Source: Microvirga aerilata | GTDB taxonomy: Bacteria; Pseudomonadota; Alphaproteobacteria; Rhizobiales; Beijerinckiaceae | DNA length: 53,696 nt | Assembly: GCF_016743775.1 (NCBI RefSeq) | Contig: NZ_JAEQMY010000035.1 | Span: 1 to 53,696 of the forward strand | Direction: 5' to 3' | Part shown: piece after piece, positions 34,746-43,011 of the stretch | Numbering within the stretch: the stretch's first letter is position 1 | Layout of the letters: the number at the start of each line of letters is the position of its first letter | The notes under the pieces: model-generated | What the model was told of the DNA's origin: nothing | What the model saw: the letters and a program-made list of their open reading frames with translations, nothing else | The model's database searches: none | Program-made: the position numbers and the translations under genes

Positions 34746-35462
34746 TTAGCTACGGGTACCGAGCTCCGCCTCAACAGCGTCAGCCAGCTCACTCAGGGTG
34801 GCAAAGTGATAGTCGGGCTCAGTGAGCTCCGGCACTTCCAGCGTTCCACCGAAACCTTTGAGGCCTTTACGACGCTCAATCCAGGCTACAGTGTAGCCAA
34901 TCTTCTTTGCGACGCCAATATCGTGATACTGGCTCTGGGCTACATGCAGGATGTCCTCGAAGAAGATCCCGCTTGTGCTGAGACGCCCGCGCGCGAAAGC
35001 AAAGAATTGCGGATCCGGCTTCTCGAAACGGACATCATCTACTGTGATGCGCTCGTCAAAGGGTTGCTCAAGTGTAGCTGCCATATGGTCTAGCGCCCAC
35101 CGGCGGGCGTTCGTCATGGCAACAAGGCGGTAATGCTTGCGCAACCGCTTGAGAGCATCAACGGAGTCGGAAAACGCTGGCCAATCCCTTACCGACTCTT
35201 TGAGACCTTCGGCTGCGCCGGGAACATGCGGCAGCTCAAGCTTCTTTTCCATGTCTTTATAGACGCGGACAAGATCATCCGGATACAGGCCTGATGATTT
35301 ATCAGCCCGCGAGTAGCGATAAGCTTCCAAAATCGTGTCATCGCTGAGATGCTGTGCCGCATCACCGGCAACGCTACGGATGTGATTGATGATTCCCCTC
35401 TCGAAGTCGATGAGTGTGCCGACAACATCGAAAGTCAAAGCTTTGAACTGGCGAAACGACAT
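34746..35462 (-). CDS. HAD-superfamily hydrolase (type II haloacid dehalogenase-like)
   Basis: From ATG 35462 (GAGGGG about 10 bases upstream) the 238 residues carry HAD motif I FDVVGTLIDFE, motif II AMTNARRW, the motif III Lys in RFEKPDPQFF and motif IV-like ILHVAQSQYHDIG. Motif I has Val and Gly after the nucleophilic Asp in the pattern of 2-haloacid dehalogenases, not the DxDxT of phosphatases. Its substrate is unknown. It heads a three-gene operon with the oxidase and the bicupin. The frame is open far upstream, but without coding character. Confidence 0.82.
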   Translation of the reverse strand: MSFRQFKALTFDVVGTLIDFERGIINHIRSVAGDAAQHLSDDTILEAYRYSRADKSSGLYPDDLVRVYKDMEKKLELPHVPGAAEGLKESVRDWPAFSDSVDALKRLRKHYRLVAMTNARRWALDHMAATLEQPFDERITVDDVRFEKPDPQFFAFARGRLSTSGIFFEDILHVAQSQYHDIGVAKKIGYTVAWIERRKGLKGFGGTLEVPELTEPDYHFATLSELADAVEAELGTRS

Positions 35463-36275
35463 GGTCCGAATACCCCTCTGGAGCGGCGATTGTCTGGCGA
35501 GACCAGTTTGGGCCAGCTTGCACACCAGAGTGTCGCCTTTCGCCCAGGATATAAAGCATAAGGTGCTGTTTCGAGCCCTCTTAACGGCAGAATAGGAACG
35601 CACACGCTGACAGAGCCTACCGCATTTGCATGATGTGGAAGGAACAGGTTGAATGGAGCTGGCAGTCCCCGGTCCGGGAGCGCTCCATGCCAGCCAAGCT
35701 GCCTTGCAATAGGTGCAATTAGATTGTGCCTGCCGTTGAGAGTAGACAATTGATATGTCAGGCAGGCTTGCGCATTGGCCTGAGCCCTCTTCCGCCAGGA
35801 CGCTGATGCCGAACGGCAATCCAGCTCCACTCTGCTTTATTGAGCTGGAGGTATCCCCTGCAATAGACCACCGGCGACCTGAATAACAGATGCCCTCGAC
35901 GGTGAGGCTGGCCCGATGAGTAGGGCCGCTCGCGCCGACATGTCCTCCCGCAGTCCGCAGTAACGGGTCGCGCGACGTAGGCGAGGGAATCTAGATTGCA
36001 GGGCTTGAAAGGGTGAGGCCGCGACCGACGTTTGTTGCCGACGTTAGGAGGTGACAACCACCCCACCCGGAACAACGACGTCCTTTTTCCGCGTTGAACG
36101 ACGCGCTCGCCCGCGAAAGCTCGCAGGTCAAAGAAGACTTGCCTGCACCAATAGAATGTCCGGCCACTCCCCTTGCTCTGACAAGGCAGCCGCATCGCGT
36201 TCGGGAGCCCGCCAACAGGAAATGCGATGGGCCTCATAGCCCACCGTTTGTATTTCTAGTTCAACGAGTGCTGCT
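35463..36275. other. Spacer between the HAD operon and the semialdehyde dehydrogenase gene
   Basis: About 810 bases without a supportable gene. Open frames on the minus strand (for example 36237-35758) are rich in Arg, Cys and Ser and match nothing. The region should hold the promoter of the HAD operon. It may be an eroded insertion. Confidence 0.3.
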
Positions 36276-37730
36276 TCATAGGCCGCCGATATGCAGCGCT
36301 TTAATCTCGAGATATTCCTCAATTCCGAGCTGAGAACCCTCGCGCCCGAGGCCCGACTGTTTCACCCCTCCAAAGGGAGCTACTTCGGTCGAGATCAGCC
36401 CAGTATTCAGCCCCACCATGCCAAATTCAAGGGCCTCGTTCACACGGAATGAGCGAGCGAGGTCACGTGTATAGAAATAGGCGGCAAGCCCAAACGGTGT
36501 GCCATTAGCAATGGCGATCGCCTCGGCCTCAGTCTCGAAGCGAAAGAGCGGGGCCACTGGACCAAAGGTTTCCTCCTGTGCCAACAGCATGTCGGTCTTG
36601 GCATCGCGTAGTACAACCGGCGAAACATATTGTGAGCCGCTCGGGCGAGGATGATCAGCGGTGATCACGGTCGCACCCTTGTCGATCGCATCAGCAACGT
36701 GTCGTTGGATTTTCTCGACTGCAGCCTCGTTGATCATAGGACCAATCATCGTGCCATCGGCAGTGCCATCACCAACCTTGAGCGATACCACCCGCTTGGC
36801 GAGCTTATCAGCAAATTTCTCATAGACCTTGGATTGAACCAGGATACGGTTAGCGCAGACGCAGGTCTGACCGCCGTTGCGGAATTTCGATACCAGCACG
36901 CCCTCGACGGCGAGATCCAGGTCGGCATCGTCGAAGATGATGAACGGTGCGTTCCCGCCCAATTCCAGGGATAGGCGCTTGATACTATCGGCGCAGTTGC
37001 GCATCAGGATCGAACCCACACGGGTCGAGCCGGTAAAGGACAGCTTGCGCACGACAGGATTCGAAGTCATCTCAGCGCCAATGTCTGTTGGCATACCGGT
37101 TACGACATTGATCACACCAGCGGGAATGCCTGCGCGCTCGGCTAGCACCGTCAGCGCGATTGCTGAAAATGGGGTGAATTCGGAGGGTTTTATAACAACG
37201 GTACAGCCTGCAGCCAGTGCCGGAGCCACCTTGCGGGTGATCATCGCATTAGGAAAATTCCAGGGCGTGATGATCGCGCAGACACCGACAGGCTCCTTGG
37301 TTACCAGAATTCGAGCACCCTGCGCAGGCGACGGGATGATGGTGCCGCCTATGCGGCGTGCCTCTTCTGCAAACCATTTCACGAACGCATTGCCATAGGC
37401 GATCTCGCCGCGCGCCTCGGCCAGAGGCTTGCCCTGCTCTAATGTAAGAATGCGGGCTAGATCCTCAGCATTGGCGGCGATCAATGTATGCCATTGCTCC
37501 AGCAGCTTGGCACGATCAGCATGAGTGCGGGCCTTCCACTCCTGCAGCGCCGCTTCCGCAGCAATGATCGCGGCGCGCGTCTCGGCGCCGCCGCTATCTG
37601 GCACAGTGCCCAGCACGGAACGGGTTGCCGGATTAGTGACCATCACAGCTGGGCCATTGCCAACATCTCGCCACTCACCGCCGATCAGGTTCGCTTGGCG
37701 GAAAAGGGTTTCGTCATTCAAGCCGACCAT
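36276..37730 (-). CDS. gabD: NAD(P)-dependent succinate-semialdehyde dehydrogenase
   Basis: This aldehyde dehydrogenase of 484 residues closely follows GabD: VGLNDETLFRQANLIGGEW at the start, ITPWNFPNAMITRKVAPALA, the general base Glu in LSLELGGNAPF and the catalytic Cys in GGQTCVCANR, with the second Cys two residues later that forms a redox switch in GabD. It oxidises succinate semialdehyde to succinate, the exit of GABA and polyamine breakdown. ATG 37730 matches the family start and has GGGGA upstream; an ATG at 37742 is also open. It is divergent from the dehydrogenase at 37902. Confidence 0.9.
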   Translation of the reverse strand: MVGLNDETLFRQANLIGGEWRDVGNGPAVMVTNPATRSVLGTVPDSGGAETRAAIIAAEAALQEWKARTHADRAKLLEQWHTLIAANAEDLARILTLEQGKPLAEARGEIAYGNAFVKWFAEEARRIGGTIIPSPAQGARILVTKEPVGVCAIITPWNFPNAMITRKVAPALAAGCTVVIKPSEFTPFSAIALTVLAERAGIPAGVINVVTGMPTDIGAEMTSNPVVRKLSFTGSTRVGSILMRNCADSIKRLSLELGGNAPFIIFDDADLDLAVEGVLVSKFRNGGQTCVCANRILVQSKVYEKFADKLAKRVVSLKVGDGTADGTMIGPMINEAAVEKIQRHVADAIDKGATVITADHPRPSGSQYVSPVVLRDAKTDMLLAQEETFGPVAPLFRFETEAEAIAIANGTPFGLAAYFYTRDLARSFRVNEALEFGMVGLNTGLISTEVAPFGGVKQSGLGREGSQLGIEEYLEIKALHIGGL

Positions 37731-37901
37731 CACATTCCCCATTTCAGAACATTATTCCCAACCTATCTGTCCGCGCCGACACGATTCAACTGTTGTGGCC
37801 TGTCCTATCCGCAGAAGCTTTCGCACATCATCGGAATTCAACGGATTCATCTTTGATCCTCCATGGTATCTCTGTCCGTTGATTGAGAGGGAGAGAGCGA
37901 C

Positions 37902-38948
37902 ATGAGGACCCATCGCATTGCGGTTATCCCCGGCGACGGTATTGGCGTCGACGTGACCCGCGCCGCCTGGGAGGTTGTGGCGAAGGCTGGGGCAGCCGAG
38001 GGCGCCGGCTTCGAGGGTACATGGTTCGACTGGTCCTGCGAGACCTATCTCGCAACGGGCCGGATGATGCCTGAGGGTGGGATCGAGACGCTGCGCGGTT
38101 TCGATGCAATCCTGTTGGGTGCAGTCGGATGGCCTGCAAAAGTGCCGGACTCCGTCTCGCTTCACGGGCTTCTACTCCCGATCCGAAAGGCCTTCGTACA
38201 ATATGCCAATATACGTCCTCACAGGCTTTTACCCGGTGTCTCTGGCCCCTTAAAAGCCCAAAACTTCGACATTCTCTGTATCCGTGAGAACACGGAGGGC
38301 GAATACTCCGGCGCTGGTGGACGTGTGCATCAGGGCACACGAGATGAGGTAGCGGTAGAGACCTCGATCTTCACCCGCACGGGGGTGGAGCGCATCTTGC
38401 GCTTCGGGTTTGAGCAAGCACGGATGCGGCGCAAGAAGCTCGCCTCAGTGACGAAATCCAACGCGCAAAAATATTCCATGACATTCTGGGACGAGGTGAC
38501 TGACCAGCTGGCGGGTGAATACTCCGATGTCGACGTCACCCGCTATCATATTGACGCGATGGCGGCGCGGATGGTGATAGCCCCAGAAAGCCTTGACGTG
38601 GTTGTGGCCTCAAACCTATTTGGCGATATCCTGACTGATCTCGGTGCGGCGATTCAGGGAGGCCTCGGCTTCGCGGCCTCCGCGAACATCAACCCCGATC
38701 GATCGGCTCCATCGATGTTCGAGCCCGTGCATGGCTCGGCTCCAGACATTGCGCACCAGGGCATTGCGAACCCGATGGCAGCTATTTGGTCCGGTGCAAT
38801 GATGCTTGAGCATTTGGGCGAAGGTGCAGCGGCGTCACGGGTTATGGCCGCGTTAGAAGCCACAACGGCCGCCGGCATTGGCGCCACGCCAGGTCGTGAC
38901 CGGACCGACGCGATCACGAAAGCCGTGCTGGGCAATCTTGGCGTCTGA
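37902..38948 (+). CDS. Tartrate/D-malate dehydrogenase-type beta-decarboxylating dehydrogenase
   Basis: The 348-residue protein belongs to the isocitrate/isopropylmalate dehydrogenase family: IAVIPGDGIGVDVTRAAW, CIRENTEGEYSG, the metal-site SNLFGDILTDLGAA and EPVHGSAPDIAHQGIANP. The overall pattern (GWPAKVPDSVSLHGLLLPIR, FVQYANIRPHRLLPG) is that of tartrate dehydrogenase/decarboxylase and D-malate dehydrogenase (TtuC/DmlA). It oxidises a 2-hydroxyacid with loss of CO2. GAGAGGGAGAGA precedes the ATG. It is transcribed divergently from the gabD gene, with 171 bases between. Confidence 0.85.
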   Translation: MRTHRIAVIPGDGIGVDVTRAAWEVVAKAGAAEGAGFEGTWFDWSCETYLATGRMMPEGGIETLRGFDAILLGAVGWPAKVPDSVSLHGLLLPIRKAFVQYANIRPHRLLPGVSGPLKAQNFDILCIRENTEGEYSGAGGRVHQGTRDEVAVETSIFTRTGVERILRFGFEQARMRRKKLASVTKSNAQKYSMTFWDEVTDQLAGEYSDVDVTRYHIDAMAARMVIAPESLDVVVASNLFGDILTDLGAAIQGGLGFAASANINPDRSAPSMFEPVHGSAPDIAHQGIANPMAAIWSGAMMLEHLGEGAAASRVMAALEATTAAGIGATPGRDRTDAITKAVLGNLGV

Positions 38949-39004
38949 CAAGTTATGGCAGTCGCCATTTATTGGCGATTTGCCCCATTCCTATGACCAC
39001 CATC

Positions 39005-39035
39005 GACAGAGTTTGCCTAAACGGCAAACTCTGTC
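39005..39035. terminator. Perfect 13-bp stem-loop between convergent genes
   Basis: GACAGAGTTTGCC and GGCAAACTCTGTC flank the loop TAAAC. It lies between the end of the dehydrogenase gene (38948) and the end of the aminotransferase gene (39118), which converge, so it may end both transcripts. No T-run follows on either strand. A smaller stem (TCGCCA/TGGCGA, 38962-38978) precedes it. Confidence 0.45.
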
Positions 39036-39117
39036 AGCTTACAGCCCTCACTTCTGTGCTCTCGCGTGATACGCTCGGTTACTCCGCGCAGCAGACACGG
39101 GCAGCAACTCTGCCGCA

Positions 39118-40494
39118 TCACTCGAGAACAGCTCGGACCTCGGCCTGCTCAGCCACTTGGTCCAGCGTTGCCTTCACACGCGCGACGAGTTCATCAATAT
39201 CTGAGACGGAGTAGTTCAGGCTAGGCGCCAAACCTATCGTGCCGTTGTGGAAAGCGCGGAAAATCACGCCATTTTCCAACCCTGCCTGAGCCATCCTAGC
39301 GCCGATCCCGATCTCGGGCGTGAACAGCGCCTTTGTGGCTTTATTGGTAACAACCTCCAAGGCTGCCAGCATCGAGATACCGCGCACTTCACCGACCAGC
39401 GGGTGGTCAGCGAGTGTTTGGAGCTGCGACATTAAGTGGAGGCCAGATTTCTGGCCGTTCTCCAGGATACCGCCCTCAGTATAGAGCCGGAGCACTTCCA
39501 GTCCCACTGCGGCGCTGACAGGATGGGCGGAGTAGGTAAAGCCGTGACCTATTGCTGCCGGTCCTGCGGCATCGGCCATGGCTTCATAAAGTCTGTTGGA
39601 AAGGAACACGGCGCCCATAGGGACATAGCCGGATGTTAGCCCCTTGGCAGCAGTGATAATATCTGGCGTCAGACCCTCGATCTCGGATCCAAACAATGGT
39701 CCTAGTCGACCAAACCCGGTGATCACCTCGTCTATGATGAACAAAATTCCCAATTCACGGCAGGCCGCTTGCATGGCGGAAAGCCAGCCCTTCGGTGGCA
39801 CAATCACCCCACCCGATCCTTGCACCGGCTCACAAATGAATGCAGCGACAGTATCAGGACCAAGAGCAGCAATCTTCTCCTTAAGGGCTTGGACCGATCC
39901 AGCGATAATAGTGTCTGGATCGCTGCCCAGCGGATTACGATAGCTATAGTGGGAGGGAATTTTATGTTGGTTGGGCAGTGGCACGTTGAAGCCGGTGTGG
40001 AACACGGGGAGTGCGGTCAGTCCTGCTCCTGTGCTGCTCGAGCCGTGGTAACCTTGCTCCATCGAGATGAAGTTGACACGCGAACCTTGCCCAATGGCAT
40101 TGAAATAGAATTGCGTAAAACGCACCGCGCTGTCGACGGCATCTGATCCACCTAGCGTGAAATAGATATGCTTCAGGTCACCCGGTGCCCGCTCGGCCAG
40201 TTCGGCCGCAAGCCGGATTGCGGGTTCGTTGGAAAAGTGGAAGTAGCCTGTAGCATAGGGTAGTGTAGCCATCTGCTTGGCAGCTGCCTCAACGATTGAC
40301 TGATGGCCATAGCCGACGTTCACGCACCAAAGGCCAGCGAACCCGTCGAGATAACGATTTCCCCCCGCGTCCTGTACGTGGACACCCGAGGCCGAGGTCA
40401 GCACAACTGCACCATGCTCCTCGTGGGTGCGGTAGGAGGTGACCGGGTGTATGAGGTGACGGCGGTCGAGTTCGACAAGGGCGTTGGAAATCAT
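39118..40494 (-). CDS. Class III aminotransferase (omega-amino acid/polyamine:pyruvate type)
   Basis: The protein (about 458 residues) has the class III features: SGVHVQDAGGNRYLDGFAGL, GYHGSSSTGAGLT, the cofactor Asp in ILFIIDEVITGFGRLG and the PLP lysine in DIITAAKGLTSGYVPMGAVF. It resembles SpuC/beta-alanine:pyruvate type enzymes that move the terminal amine of putrescine, GABA or similar to pyruvate. ATG 40494 is chosen for the GGAG upstream; an ATG 12 codons earlier is open. With gabD nearby it fits amine to semialdehyde to succinate. Confidence 0.88.
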   Translation of the reverse strand: MISNALVELDRRHLIHPVTSYRTHEEHGAVVLTSASGVHVQDAGGNRYLDGFAGLWCVNVGYGHQSIVEAAAKQMATLPYATGYFHFSNEPAIRLAAELAERAPGDLKHIYFTLGGSDAVDSAVRFTQFYFNAIGQGSRVNFISMEQGYHGSSSTGAGLTALPVFHTGFNVPLPNQHKIPSHYSYRNPLGSDPDTIIAGSVQALKEKIAALGPDTVAAFICEPVQGSGGVIVPPKGWLSAMQAACRELGILFIIDEVITGFGRLGPLFGSEIEGLTPDIITAAKGLTSGYVPMGAVFLSNRLYEAMADAAGPAAIGHGFTYSAHPVSAAVGLEVLRLYTEGGILENGQKSGLHLMSQLQTLADHPLVGEVRGISMLAALEVVTNKATKALFTPEIGIGARMAQAGLENGVIFRAFHNGTIGLAPSLNYSVSDIDELVARVKATLDQVAEQAEVRAVLE

Positions 40495-40713
40495 AGGGAG
40501 CTCCGTTATGAAGTGTCGATCATGCCTCATGCGGCTAGCATTAATCCCTGTTTACCTGTGGCCCGCGAAACCCAGCACATGGTGAGACGGGTCAGGGCAA
40601 AACTTTATGCTGTGCGTCGCCTCAGATCCAGGTGAGAGACAGATGGCCCATTTAGCGAGGGATAGCCTGATCGCGGGTTTGGGTTTGTACACAGCCAGGG
40701 TTAATGCCTACTT

Positions 40714-40917
40714 CTACTGAATTCTATCTGACGGCCTGATTGTCCGCAGGTACTGGCGCATGAAGGCGGGCTTCACCATTGCGGAGAAGTTGATTGCGAG
40801 CTTTTCGTGCCGGGTGGCGATGGATCGGCAGCCTGTCAGCCATCCAACACAGCACTCGATCACGTTGCGTCTGCGGTAAAGATCCGGATCGAAGGCTCGT
40901 GCGCAGCCCTGCCCCAT
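40714..40917 (-). pseudogene. IS5-family transposase, C-terminal fragment
   Basis: The 67-codon piece contains YRRRNVIECCVGWL, RSIATRHEKLAINF and MVKPAFMRQYLR, the standard C-terminal part of IS5-type transposases, including the region with the catalytic Glu (expected in NVIE). The rest of the gene is absent, replaced by IS21-like sequence. Confidence 0.8.
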
Positions 40918-40929
40918 GTTGCCGCCGGT

Positions 40930-41069
40930 GCGAGGTGGAATTACGGGTTGAATATGGCGGGCCGCGCGAGGTGCTCTACGACTACATCAAGACGGTCCTG
41001 GTCAAGCGCGATGCCTATGGCCGCGGCCACCCTCGTCATCCAGGCAGCCTGAGGCCCGCGGCCCCTTAA
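40930..41069 (+). pseudogene. IS21-family IstA transposase, internal fragment
   Basis: On the plus strand the frame reads YGGPREVLYDYIKTVLVKRD then AYGRGHPRHPG before losing similarity. GG(V)PREVLYD..KT(V/A)...RDAYG is a conserved stretch of IstA catalytic domains. Only about 35 codons remain. It abuts the IS5 fragment, showing repeated insertion and deletion here. Confidence 0.6.
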
Positions 41070-42129
41070 TCTGTCCCGCTTAACCCAAATGCTACGCTTC
41101 AGCGAGGAGTTTAAGTAACTCACATTTCGACCTAACGTTGGGATAATGAAGGTCAACAAGAAACAACTGCGGCTTGAGAGTAGGATGCGCGCTGCTATGT
41201 GGTATGGCATCGTAAGCTGGATCATACGAGATCTGAGCACTGATGCCCGCATAGACTTCCCACTTTCGGGCAAGGCGCTGAAGCCGTTGTGTCCAAAGCA
41301 TTTTCGCTTGCTGTGGGAAAGCCCTTTCCTTCTGAGCTAGTTAACGGAAAATGTCTCGGAATTCAATCAAATGACTCATGACTTGGTTGAACGATGTGAG
41401 TCATAGCAAGGATCTTTAGAGTCATGCAAAACTACCTCAGTAGCTGCGGATTTGGAATGACGGTCAGCTGAATGGCCTTTCCTTTCGATCTCTCCGGTCG
41501 GCGGAACCGCTTGAATCGCGAGATGCCAGTAATCGGCATACAGATCGGCGTCGCACTGCGGGTCGTGGGCCACGCCAAACAACAAGCTCCAAGTCCAGCT
41601 CACGATTTGGAGAATGTAATAGACATGCTCGCTCCGATGCTGGTTCAGATTCTTGCGAGGTCTGCTCTTGGCCAAGGGATCGCACTAGATGCTGCTCAAT
41701 GTTGTCTGCGATGATGGCGCCCGGCCGCGGTGCTCAATCCCCACGGCTGGAGCGCCCTGCATGGCGGTGGCGGCACCAACCATGGATCGTCCCGGTGGGA
41801 GCATGCCAGAGGCGATCACAGCACAAGTCCCCGGCCATGCGGCCCGGCAGCAGTTCCCGCCTCCGCAGCGGCTCCACCACCGTCCAATCGTGCGAGGCGC
41901 GGGCCACTCGCTGCATTGCCGTCTCGACAGCGTATATTTGCGTATCAAGACGGGCCGGCGCTTGTCGCACCATCAACGCAACCAATCGTCAGGCTTCTAT
42001 GCAACCTTCTGTCCTGGTGGATGCGCCGGAGCAGGGAGCGGAGGCATGGCTGATCGGCTGACCACACAAATACGCGCCTCTCACGCCCCTTTCTCCAGTA
42101 TCTGACAAGGTCTCCGTGGCAGGACCCGA
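41070..42129. other. Gene-poor segment within the IS remnant zone
   Basis: Apart from the doubtful gene at 41376-41675, this kilobase has only overlapping open frames of poor composition on both strands. It separates the transposase fragments from the nitroreductase pseudogene and is probably scrambled sequence. Confidence 0.3.
41376..41675 (-). CDS. Doubtful hypothetical protein (about 99 residues, TTG start)
   Basis: The frame reads RPRKNLNQHRSEHVYYILQI, then VSWTWSLLFGVAHDPQCDAD and LYADYWHLAIQAVPPTGEIE. The middle looks coding, the end less so. The only start near is TTG at 41675, without a clear ribosome site, and an in-frame TAG lies four codons before. It may be a fragment of a larger lost gene. 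No family recognised. Confidence 0.3.
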   Translation of the reverse strand: MAKSRPRKNLNQHRSEHVYYILQIVSWTWSLLFGVAHDPQCDADLYADYWHLAIQAVPPTGEIERKGHSADRHSKSAATEVVLHDSKDPCYDSHRSTKS

Positions 42130-42686
42130 TCACATTCTGGTCTTGAAAATCAGCTTCTCAACCGGCTCGCGATCGGCCGGCATCTCCCGTGTCCTGAGAG
42201 CGTCCGTGAGCATTGACCGATCGCCGATCCTTCCAATCGCCGCGATCGCGTTGATAGCGTACCCGTCCGGCACGTTCAGCACCGTGCGCAGCCGGTCGTG
42301 GTTGAAGCCAGCCATGCCGTGCGTATGCCAGCCCGACAGATAGGCTTGGAGCGCAAAGGACATCCAGGCCGCACCCGTGTCGAAGCTGTGCGTCGGCGAG
42401 GGATAAGGCGCCACTGAAGTCCATCGTTTCCTTCGAGACGAAGGCCACCAAAGCCGAAGCTGGGATAGTCCAGGAGCGGTTGGTGTTCGACAGGCGGGCA
42501 CGCAGGTCCTTCAGCCGTCTTCCCCACGACCTTAGTGGACACGCTCGGGCTGCACTTCTGCGATGAGGGAGCCCAGCGAGCGGCCTCGAAGAGCGCCATG
42601 AGCTCTGCATCTCCAATCGCCTCGTCGGTGAGGTCCCACGGTGACGAGCGGCTGAGAAAGAACGGCCCGGTATCGTGCTGGCCCAT
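42130..42686 (-). pseudogene. Nitroreductase-family protein, frameshifted
   Basis: Three frames carry successive parts of one nitroreductase. The amino end has DAELMALFEAARWAPSSQ; the middle, one frame over, has NTNRSWTIPASALVAFVSKE and ETMDFSG; the C-terminal part, again shifted, has THSFDTGAAWMSFALQAYLS, GWHTHGMAGF and INAIAAIGRIGD, ending PVEKLIFKTRM. Part of the FMN-binding stretch after WAPSS is missing. Intact relatives are FMN enzymes of about 190-200 residues. At least two frameshifts make this copy dead. Confidence 0.8.
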
Positions 42687-42835
42687 CCGTGGAGTCAGCG
42701 CCTTGCAAAGGCCGTCATCACAGAGCGATGGACGCAAGCCGGAGAAGCCATCGTCCACACTCTGATTGACCGATATGCGTTTGACATCCCCTGTGACACC
42801 ACAGCTGCGGACCGGACAAGGAACGACGCTCACCT

Positions 42836-42864
42836 TGTTTTACCGGAACTTCAGGTGTACAATT
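42836..42864 (+). promoter_or_regulatory. Candidate promoter of the toxin gene
   Basis: TTGTTT (42836-42841) and TACAAT (42859-42864) are 17 bases apart, a good sigma70 spacing. Transcription would start near 42871, giving a leader of about 140 bases before the ATG at 43012. Confidence 0.4.
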
Positions 42865-43011
42865 TATGCAACAAACAGTGTATTGCCCTGCACGCGTCCC
42901 TCGCATGGCCTCCTGTTCCAGCTTTGTATACTGGTACTCTCGGACAATGCGTCCAGATAGTTGTTGTGCTTGTACTCGCTCGGTTGTTACGGCACTCAAG
43001 GCAGGGCCAGC

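Noticed and set aside
35758..36237. Minus-strand open frame of 159 codons upstream of the HAD gene
   Set aside because: Arg/Cys/Ser-rich without domain; most likely a chance frame in a non-coding spacer.
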